Positions 33,407 through 44,900 of a stretch of DNA of 64,000 bases are shown one piece after another. Positions within the stretch are counted from its first letter, which is position 1. Each line of letters begins with the position of its first letter. The translations under genes were made by a program, and so were the position numbers. Under the pieces are notes generated by a model. It did no database searches. It was not told the origin of the DNA and saw only the letters and a list, made by a program, of their open reading frames with translations. The DNA comes from Piliocolobus tephrosceles (lineage: Eukaryota; Chordata; Mammalia; Primates; Cercopithecidae), in NCBI RefSeq assembly GCF_002776525.5, contig NC_045437.1:135774604-135838603 (forward strand). Reading direction: 5' to 3'.

Positions 33407-36400
33407 TCACTGCTGCATGTTGTTGATAATCGCAAGGATGCTCATCTTCTCCTGGGCAGAGTCCACATCCTCATTCTGCTTCTGGGCCACTCCTGTGCCT
33501 AAGCCATAGAGCCGTCCACAGTACTTGGCATCATCAATGCTGTCCTCAAAAAACAACTGAAGAATGGGACAGAGAACCATGGTGGGAATTATGCTAGGAG
33601 TCATGACAAGTATAAACACTATCACACCTGGCCAGGCACAATGGCTCATGCCTGTAATCCCAGCACTTTGTGAGGCCGAGGCGGGCAGATCACTTGGGGT
33701 AAGGAGGTTGAGACTGGCCTGGCCAACATGGCAAAACCCTATCTCTACTAAAACTACAAAAATGAGCCGGGCATGGTGGCACACGCCTGTAATCCCAGCT
33801 ACCTGGGAGGGTGAGGCGGAAGAATCACTTGCGCCCAGGAGGCAGAGGCTGCAGTGAGCCAAGATCGTGCCACTGCACTCCAGCCTGGGTAACACAGTGA
33901 GATCCCATCTCAAAAAAGAGAAAAACCACTACCACATCAGTACCTCCCAGCCTTCCTAAAGCCCTGAAAATATACCAAACTAGAAAAAAAAAACTAATAG
34001 CATAGAAAGATTCAGCTGGGCACAGTGGCTCACGCCTGTAATACGAGCACTTTGGGGTGCCAAAGCAGGTGGATTACGAGGTCAGGAGTTCGAGACCAGC
34101 CTGGCCAAGATGGTGAAACCCCGTCTGTACTAAAATTACAAAAAATCAGCCAGGCGTGGTGGTGGGCACCTGTAATCCCAGCTACTTGGGAGGCTGAGGC
34201 AGAGAACTGCTTGAACCCAGGAGGCAGAGGTTGCAGGGAACTGAGATTGCACCACTGTACTCCAGCCTGGGGAACAATGCAAGACTCCATCTCAAAAAAA
34301 AAACAAAAAAAAAAAGAAAAAAAGCAGACATGGTTTTACTCACTGCAACCTCTGCCTCCCAGGCTCAAGTGATTCCCTTGCCTCAGCCTCCCGAGTAGCT
34401 GGGATTACAGATGCATGTCATCATACCTGGCTAATTTTTGTACTTTTAATAGAGGCAGGTTTCGCCATGTTGGTCAGGCTGGTCTGGAACTCCTGACCTC
34501 AAGTGATCCACTTGCCTCGGCCTCCCAAAGTGCTGAGATTACAGGTGTGAGCCACCATACCCGGCCTAAACCTTTCGTTTTAATGCAGTCTTTTCATGCT
34601 CCTTTCTCTGCAGGAGAAAGGCTCTCCTATCTGAACAGACACACTTTCCATGTATTCTTTTACTGCCAGTATCTCTGTGCTGCTGCTGCTGCTGCTGCTG
34701 TTTAATGCAACTGCTCCCTTGTCTTTAATAAGCAAAGCAATGGTTAAGAGCTTAGGCTCTGGATTCAGAAGGACTCACTTGACCTTGGCAAAGTCATTTA
34801 AGCTCCTTTTAAGCCATAGTTCCCTATCTATAAACAGGACAATAGGGTTATTATGAGGAATGAGATAACAAACAGTAAGCACTTAAAGCAAGATCTCTCC
34901 ATTGTGGCACTACTGGGGCAGGATAATTATTTGGCGGAACTTGTCCAGTGTATCATAGGATGTTTAGCAGCATTCCTGACAGGTAGCACACCACCCTCCC
35001 CCACCAGATTGTGACAACCAAACTCATGTACAGATATTAACAAATGTACCCTCCAGGGCAAAATCATCCCCAGGTGAGAACCACTAACCTAGAGCATTTG
35101 CCAAAACATGGTAGCAGTTGTTTATAATTAAGAGTAACAAAGAGGAAACGTACTCTCCCTCTCTACAATCTTAGCTCTAAAAAGGAGATCCATGTCTATA
35201 GATTAACCTGATCCGTTCCTCAAAAGTGTCAACAAAATCGACATTTTAATTTTTCAAAGCAGCGTCTTACTCCTTCTACATCTTCAAATATATTTTAAAA
35301 CCTGAGTTGCCGGGCGCGGTGGCTCAAGCCTGTAATCCCAGCACGTTGGGAGGCCGAGACGGGCGGATCACGAGGTCAGGAGATCGAGACCATCCTGGCT
35401 AACACGGTGAAATCCCGTCTCTACTAAAAATACAAAAAACTAGCCTGGCGAGGTGGCGGGCGCCTGTAGTCCCAGCTACTCCGGAGGCTGAGGCAGGAGA
35501 ATGGCGTAAACCCAGGAGGCAGAGCTTGCAGTGAGCTGAGATCCGGCCACTGCACTCCAGCTCAGGCGACAGAGCAAGACTCTGTCTCAAAAAAAAAAAA
35601 AAAAAACCTGAGTCAGTGAGTAAAGAAACTAAAAGAAGAAATTAAGAGTCTTTTTACTAAAGGGTTATAGTAAACTCAATATAGTATTTATTTAATAATA
35701 ATTGACAGAACTTACCATAATGTCAGTGGGTGGCCTAACAAATATATTTGTATTACAGGAATCAAAAACAAAGCAAATAACTGAAAAGATCAGAGTTACC
35801 AAGAACACCAAGTTCTGGACTTGGGTGTGCTCAAGCATATTTGGTTACTAGAAAGTGGCTCTCATGTCAGAATGCTGCTTTCGCCTCTCAAACATGTGAC
35901 ATGCTGAACACTGTGACGAAAAACAACCATTTTCAAAGTGGCCATCAACTTGCTAAAAAAACAATCAGTGTGACCGGGCGCAGTGGCTCACGCCTGTAAT
36001 CCCAGCACTCTGGGAGGCCAAGGCAGGCGGATCATCTGAGGTCAGGGGTTCGAGACCAGCCTGGCCAGCATAGTGAAACCCTGTGTCTACTAAAAATACA
36101 AAAAATTCAGCCAGGCACCATGGCTCACGCCTGTAATCCCAGCAGTTTGGGAGGCCGAGGCAGACGGGTCACCTGAGGTCAGGAGTTTGAAGCAGCCTGG
36201 CCAACATGGCAAAACCCCGTGTCTACTAAAAATACAAAAATTAGCAGAGCATGGTGGCGGGCACCTATAATCCCAGCTACTCAGGAGGCCGAGGCAGAAG
36301 AAAAGCTTGAACCCGGGAGGTGGACATTGCAGTGAGCCGAGATCACACCACTGCACTCCAGCCTGGGTGACAGAGCAAGGCTTCATCTCAAATAAATAAA

Positions 36401-38908
36401 TAAATAAAAACACATGTTCAGCAAACCTCAGCCCACACAACAGACCATCCACTACCTCCTTAGTCTTCAGTAAGTTACTGCCAAGAGGCGTGTGATCACA
36501 TTCAAGGAAGTTTACCTCTTTCATCCTAAAGAAAGCCATTCCTGTCAGCAGTGAGTCTGAGCCTGCCTGGTGCTGCCTTCCAATCCTCTGCAAATCCAAC
36601 TGATCAGCAACTTCCTGAAGACCTCCCTGAAGATATATGAAAAACAAAGACAATATTACAGACCCAACATGCCTCTACTGGAGTCAACTAAGTGCAGTTA
36701 CGAGTTCACTAAATTCTAGCAAGAAATGGGGACAGGCCATTTATTTAACAGGCCTTAGTAACCTCTTTTTGGCTCTTTTCTCCCCTTTTTCCAAATGCTA
36801 TATTGTGCTATATCCTATATTTTGCTCCTTTCCATGTTGTTAATCTTGCCAAACTTCTGCCTTTAAAATCAGAATTGCAAGGCTGAGGAAATAGTAAATC
36901 TCACTCTAATTCTAGACAGCAAAGCTCTATGTCAACAATTTATTAGGGTACCAAGTTCTAAAACTTCTAGAGTTAAGAACCCCTCTGAGAATCTGTTACA
37001 CCACAGACCCCATCCCTAACAAACAGCATTTATACCTTTTCATTAGGTTCATGGGCCTCGAGTGAAGAATGCCTGCCTTAAGATGATAGAAGCAGAGGGT
37101 TCCCTTCATGGCCACACAAATATCTGTGCAAATCAGCTTTATATTATACCCTGTCTACCACTATACTGGCATCTAGTACTCAATAATGCATGCTGAACAC
37201 ATAACAATAAAGCAAAGTCAGCTTTTTCTCTGTCCTTATTTTTGTTACTGATATTAAGAAAAACATCATATACCTTAAGATTTTTGCAACTCTTCATCAG
37301 GTATTTCACATCATAAATGGATGGGAAGAAAAGGTTCAGAATATGAAAGAATTCATGTTCCTCTTCTGGCAAACGAGAATCTGTAAGCAGCTTTACCATA
37401 TAGCCAAAATCATAGCCACTACAAGGAGAGAATAAACCACAGAGGTTAAAAAAGCAGCAGTTATCAGGCCCCAGTGTTCAACCATTTTATTTCTCAAAGT
37501 TTGTAAATGCTACTTCGTGTTAAGAACTTTCACTTTTTCTGAGTAGTTTATCATACTATAATCTGAATCTTTTTTTTTTTTTTTTTTTGAGACAGAGTCT
37601 CGCTCTGTTGCCCAGGCTGGAGTACAATGGCGCGATCTCGGCTCACTGCAACCTTCACCTCCCGGGTTCAAGCAATTATCCCTGCCTCAGTCTCCCAAGC
37701 AGCTGGGATTACAGGCACCCACCACCATGCCTGGCTAATTTTTGTATTTGTAGTAGAGACAGAGTTTTGCCATGGTGGCCAGGCTGGTCTCGAACTCCTG
37801 ACCTTAGGTGATCCGCCTGCCTCAGCCTCCCAAAGTGGTGGGATTACAGGTATGAGCCACCGTGCCTGGCCTATAATCTGAACTTTCTAATAACAACCTA
37901 ATAGACTAATATGGGAGATATAAAAAAGTACCCAAAGGTTTTAACTGTGGATTTGATTCACCAAAAATCCAAAAGTACTGAGAAGTTAAAATAAGGAGAA
38001 TCTGGCTTTCAAGTACCTAAGAAACTCTGGGGACAGCCATTTAAAAGATAACCAAGTACTGTGACCCTCTCCACCCACCATATTCCCACTTGGAATTAAA
38101 CTCACTGATAGCCACATGATAAAGCCAAATACCATGTGAAACAAACCAGTATATAAGCCCCAGTATTTTCTGAAAAACTGAAACATGGACAACAAGTACC
38201 AATTCAACTTCTGACTGCTGCTGATGAACAGAACAGTCACTAGGACTTCAAAAGTGACTAAGAATTCAGTTCCCTGCTCCAGTGCAGCCCAAAGTGAGAG
38301 AGAAATACACATTCCCTAGGACTGACCTATGAAATGAAAGCCATTTGACATTGTCACAGAGAACCACTCCTGACGTCATAAGCAGTTCTGCAAAGTGCAG
38401 TGTGTCAATCCCTTCCTCTTCATGCTTCTGAAACTGTAGTCCTGAGTTAGCAAGGAGATCTATGGAATCCTGGGAGTACATGTCCTCTCTAAAAAACAAG
38501 GTGTTTATTTATTAACTGGTGAATAATGAAACAGAAGTGGCCACAATACTACCACCACCTTATACTTATAGTACAAGTAATTTTGAAATGCTTTTCCTAA
38601 CTTAATAGATCAATTCACTCTTTCCAACATTCAAACAAGCATGCAGAGTAGATCATCATATTTCTATGACAGATAGAAAAATGAGATTTTCTTCCATAAA
38701 CTAAATTTCCTAATTATAATAGGTATATATTTGCTCATTATTTGAAAAAAAAAAAAAAAAGACCAGGCACAGTGGTGCACGCCTGTAATCCCAGCACTCT
38801 GCAAGGCCAAGGCAGGAAGATCACCTGAGGCCAGGAGTTCCAGACCAGCCTGGGCAACAGAGCAAGACTCCATCTCAAAAAAAAGAAAAGAAAAGAAAAA
38901 AAAAACCA

Positions 38909-38951
<43 letters not shown>

Positions 38952-41900
38952 GATTAGCCAGGCATGGTGGTATGCACCTGTAGTCCCAACTACTCCGGAG
39001 GCTGAGGTGAGAGGATTGCTTGAGGTCAAGAACTGGAGGGGGCTCACACCACTGCACTCTAGTCTGGGTGACAGCGCAAGATCCCGTCTCAAAAATAAAA
39101 TAAACAGGCTGGGCATGGTAGCTCATGGTAGCTCCTGTAATACCAGCACTTTGGGAGGCTGAGACAGGCGGATCACTTGAGGCCAAAAGTTCGAACCAGC
39201 CTGGCCAACATGGTGAAACCCCGTCTCTACTAAAAATACAAAAATTAGGCCGGGCACAGTGGTTCATGCCAGTAATCCCAGAACTTTGGGAGGCCAAGGT
39301 GGGCAGATCACAAGGTCAACAGATCGAGACCATCCTGGCTGACATGGTGAAACCCTGTCTCTACTAAAACCACAAAAATTAGCTGGGCGTGGTGGCATGC
39401 ACCTGTAGTCCCAGCTACTTGGGAGCCTGAGGCAGGAGACTCGCTTGAATCCAGGAGGCAGAGGTTGTAGTGAGCCAAGGTCGCGCCACTGCGCTTCAGC
39501 CTGATGACAGAGCGAGACTCTATCTCAAAAAAAAAAAAAAAAACAAAAATTAGTCGGACGTGGTGGTGTGCCCCTGTAATCCCAGCTACTCAGGAAGTTG
39601 AGGCCTAAGAATCACCTAAACCCAGGAGGCAAAGTTTGCAGTGAGCCAAGATGGCACCACTGCACTCCAGCCTAGGGTACAGAACAAGACTCTGTCTCAA
39701 AAAAAAATAAATAGGCCGGGCACGGTGGCTCAAGCCTATAATCCCAGCACTTTGGGAGGCCGAGACGGGCGGATCACGAGGTCAGGAGATCAAGACCATC
39801 CTGGCTAACACAGTGAAACCCCGTCTCTACTAAAAAATACAAAAAACTAGCCGGGCGAGGTGGCGGGGGCCTGTAGTCCCAGCTACTCAGGAGGCTGAGG
39901 CAGGAGAATGGCGTAAACCCAGGAGGTGGAGCTTGCAGTGAGCTGAGATCCGGCCACTGCACTCCAGCCTGGGCGACAGAGCGAGACTCTGTCTCAACAA
40001 AAAATAAATAAATAAATAAATAAACCTAAAAAAAAAAAGGCCGGGTGCAGTGGCTCACACCTATAATCCCAGCACTTTGGGAGGCCAAGGTGGGCAGATC
40101 ACCTGAGGTTGGGAGTTCAAGACCAGCCTGACCAATGTGGAGAAAGCCCGTCTCTACTAAAAATAGAAAATTAGCCGGGCGTGGTGGCGCATGCCTGTAA
40201 TCCCAGCTACTCGGGATGCTGAGGTGGGAGAATCACTTGAACCTGGGAGGCAGAGGTTGCGGTGAGCCGATATAGTGCCGTTGCACTCCAGCCTGGGCAA
40301 CAAGAGCGAAACTCCATGTCAAAAAAAAAAAAATCAACCAACAAAAAAATATTGAGGCACAGATGGTGGGCAGCCAGCTAAGATGACCCGATGCGCCTTC
40401 CAGCTGATTCAGGCTGCTTGCCTCAGTCTGAGAGTCACCACCACCATGGCCAGTCAGTCTCAGGGGTTCTAGCAGCTGCTGTGGGCCGAGAAATGTGCCA
40501 CTGAGAAGGTATCCAAAGCGCATGAGCAAAAGACCCAGAGGCTGAAGCAGATCAAAGGAACAGCTGAGGATGAAACTTAACAGTACCCCCTGCAGAAAGA
40601 GGAAGCGGTCCAGGTCAAGGAAGCCACAGCCCTGGAAACCCAGTAGCTGCAGCACTCAAGTGGCATAGGAAGCCCAGAAAAGGACCAGCCTCCAGACCTA
40701 CTTATGGCAGAAAAAGGCTTGGGTAGCCTCTTGGCCTCTGTGACATTGGCCAGAAATCCATGAAAACTACAGCATAAATGGAAAGGGGTGGGAGAAAGAA
40801 GTGCCTGTTCCATGAACCGGCATTTTAGATGACCTCAGGGAACATAAAGCTTTGGCAAAGCTCAAGTTACATTCCTATGAAAAGGAAGTAAACAGGTCGG
40901 GTGCGGTGGCTCACACCTGTAATCCTAGCACTTTGGGAGGCCAGGGTGGGTGGATCACAAGGGTCAGGAGTTAAAGACCAGCCTGGCCAAGATGGTGAAA
41001 CCCGTCTCTACTAAAAATACAAAAATTAGCCAGGCGTGGTGGTGGGCACCTGTAATCCCAGCTACTCGGGAGGCTGAAGCAGAGAATTGCTTGAACCTGG
41101 GAGGCAGAGGTTGCAGTGAGCCAAGATCGCACCACTGCACTCCAGCCTGGGTGACAAAGCGAGACACCATCTCAAAAAAAAAAACAAAAACAAAAACAAA
41201 AACGAAAAAAAGAAAAGGCAGTAAACAGGTGGAGCATGGTGGCTCATGCCTGTAATCCCAGCACTTTGGGAGGCCAAGGCGGGTGGATCACAAGGTCAGG
41301 AGTTCAAGACCAGCCTGGCCAACATGGTGAAACCCCATCTCTACTAAAAAAAAAAAAAATTAGCCAGGCATGGTGGTGGGGACGCCTGTAATCCCAGCTA
41401 CTCAGGAGGCTGAGGCAGGAGAATTGCTTGCACCCAGGAGGCACAGGTTGCAGTGAGCTGAGATTGTGCCACTGCACTCTAGCCTGGGTGACAGAGCAAG
41501 ACTCTGTCTCAAATAAAAATAAAAATTAAAATTAAAATTAAAAAATAAAAAAAAGAAAGAAAAGAAAAGGAAGTAAAAGATTTCTGTATATTACATAGCA
41601 GGTCCCTTCACTTCTTGGAGAGTAGCAAATCTAGCTTCTTTGTACAGACTTACAACTCAACTAAAGCTTTTATATTTTAAAAAAGGACATTAAAAAAATT
41701 TTCTCTTTACTTCATATTTCATAGAAATGTAATGGATATATGTTGTCTGTTTTCCTATGTCTTTTAGCTCAAGCAACACATGTATCATTGTTGACTTTTT
41801 CTTTCTTATATCTAGTGAAAGGAAAAAGTTCTTTGAAGAAGGAAAGAAATTAAGTTTTCTTTTTCCCTAATGCTTCCATGAAGGTCAGGGGCTTTATCTA

Positions 41901-44900
41901 TGAAAAAGTAGCAAATAGTTATTTGTAACCCATGTGAAGCAACAGCCAGTCTTAAAGTAGTCTATTCCTGCTAATGGTTCAAACAATGAATACCAGTGTA
42001 ATTGTTTGAGCTACTTTTAGTTTCTCTTAATCAAAATTACTAGATGACAGAATTAAATAACTTGTAACATGTTATTACTTGGTATACAGATGATTATCTA
42101 AAAGACTCTGTTATGAAAAAAATTGAAAATATTAATGTTCTTCTAGTGCTACCACACAGATACAACACCTTCCTTTACAGCTCTTTCCAGACTATTTTAT
42201 CTATCTACACATACACACCTACATCTCTTACATCTCTACATCAGAGACCATCTTTACAAACCAGTACTCATCCATTTGTAACACTGGCATAATATTCCAC
42301 TGTAAAGATATATCCATTAATTCAACCACATGAATTATTTATAATACCATGTAACACAAAAGTAAGGAAATAAGCTAAACAAATCCTGTTCCACTAGACT
42401 TTCACTTGCTTTTCATATAAACTTGGGTTAGACAATAAGAAAACCACTGCAATCTTGATTTTTTTCCACTAAATTAAAACCAGTGTTGAATCACAAGTTT
42501 CTTTTCCACTTAAATAAAAACATTTTTTTTTTTTGGTTTTATTATAACTAGGCTTCAATCCCAAGTAAACATTATTTCTTTTTTCTTTTTATTGAGGCAG
42601 TCTCACTCTGTCACCTAGGATGGAATGCAGTGGCACTATCTCGACTCACTGCAGCCTCTGCCTCCTGGGTTCAAGTGATCCCCCCACCTCAGCCTCCTAA
42701 GTAGCTGGGATTACAGGCACCCACCAGCACACCTGGCTTTTTATATTTTTAGTAGAGATAGGGTTTCACCACACTGGGCAGGCTGGTCTTGAACTCCTGG
42801 CCTCAAGTGATCCATTGATCCACCCACCTCAGCCTCCCAGAGTGCTGGAACTACAGGTGTGAGCCACCACACCCAGCTGCAAATCAACATTATTTTAAAT
42901 CCAAACATACTCAAACCACTCTGAAATAACTCATTTTTCTTCCTTGTATTATATTATTTTTATGGTACGAACTTACAGGCTTTTTTTTTACAGGCTTTGA
43001 CAATAAACTAAAAAATGCAGCTAAAGGAAAGATCCAGATGATCTCCCAAAATTATCCAAAACATAATTTGGATCCAAAGGAAATTTCCAAAATATACGAC
43101 AACAACAAAAAAGTTGTTCCTTGCAGGCACAATGGCTCACACCTGTAATCCCAGCACTTTGGGAGGTCAAAGCGGGCTGATCACTTTCTACAAAAAATTA
43201 GCCAGGCATGGTGGCATGCACCTGTAGTCCCAGCTACTTGGGGGGATGACGTGGGAGGATCACTTGAGCCTGGGAGATTGAGGCTGCAATGAGCCATGTT
43301 CGCACCACTGCACTCTAGCCTGGGTGACAAAGCAAGACCCTGTCTTCACAGGAAAAAAAGATTACTCCTAAGTCATGAAACACTCCTGATGCCCAGTTAA
43401 ACAAAGCAGGATATGATAGGAAGTACACTAACATCACTATGCAATCAGCAAAATGACAGTCTCCCCCAAATTTTCTTTTAAAATTCCTGGGTATAAAAAA
43501 AAAAAAATTTAATTCCTGGGTATATATCCAAAAGAACTGAAGGCAAGACCTTGAAGACATATTTGCACACCCATGTTCATAGTGGCAATATTCACAACAG
43601 CCAAGAGGTAGAAGAAACCCAAGTGTCTATCAATAGATGAATAAACAAAATGTGGTATATACATACCATGGAATCTTCCACTGCCTAAGAGTGGAATTGC
43701 TAGCTCATATGGCAACTCTATGTTTAACATTTTCAGGAACTGCAAAACTATTTTCCAGAATTTCCCCCAAAATTCTATATTCCCAGCAGCAATATATGAG
43801 AGTTCCAATTTTCTCCATACCCTCAACAACACTTATTATGTCTTTTTGACTGTAGCCATTCTAGTGGGTGTGAAGTGGTATCCCAATGTGGGTTTAATTT
43901 GCATTTCCCTCATGACTAATGATGTTGAGCATCTTTTCATGTGCTTACTGGCCATCTGCACGTTATCCTTCAAGAAGTCTACTCAGATCTTTTGCACATT
44001 TTTAGTTGGGTTGTTTATCTTTTCATTATTGAGCTGCTGCAGTTCTTTAAGCAGGACTTCACTTGCTGAGATTCCCTATTCCATCCTTTGCTTGACCGCT
44101 CTATCCAACACCTACCTGGATTCAGTGAAAACAAAACTTAAAATTAACAAAATTATTTAGAAATCACTTACGTAAGGTTAAATTTGAAATTGAACTGCCA
44201 AGTATTGATTCCAGAAGGATATTCTCCCTTCTCATTTGTGAATGTAAGGCCCAGCTGGATAATTTTTAAAAGGTCAACATTGCACCGCAGAAGCTGATAC
44301 TGGTAATCTATGGAACTACGAAATTCACCAATTGGTCGCACCACAACACCTGGAAATTCTGTGTCCTGGAAAAGGAAAAAGTCTCTCATCACAAGGTTTC
44401 AGAAAACAGTGGGTGCTGAATTGGTAATTCATAAATAAAATTTTACCTCCATTTATAAAAGTTATGTGACAAGCCCCAAACTTGGGCACAAAATTCTTTT
44501 TGTGTTTTTTTTGAGATAGGGTTGGTATGTCTCTGTCACCCAGGCTGCAGGGCAGTGGCACAATCACAGCTCACTACAGCCTCAACCTCACAAGTGCAAT
44601 TAATCCTCCTACCTCAGCCTCCCTAAGTAGCTGGAACTACAGGTCCGCGCTACCACACCCAGCTAATTATTGTATTTTCTGTAGAGATGGGGTTTCACCA
44701 TGTTGCCCAGGCTGGTCTCAAGTGATCCACCTGCCTCGGCCTCCCAAAGTGCACAGATTACAGGCATTAGCCAACACGACCAGCCAAAATCCTATCTTAA
44801 AATACTGATCTTGTTGATATCTACTAAAGAAGCACTAGAATCATGAAGCTTCGCACAACAACTTGATCCTAAATAAGCAGAATGTCAATAGAAATAGTTG

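Noticed and set aside
33407..33913. 168-codon - strand frame
   Set aside because: It joins the last CNOT8 exon with antisense Alu sequence through an intron; only 33407-33556 is real coding.
36090..36653. 187-codon - strand frame
   Set aside because: Only 36516-36626 is a CNOT8 exon; the rest is intron and Alu.
38909..38949. (AC)n frames read as Val/Cys-rich peptides
   Set aside because: Microsatellite within an Alu; not coding.
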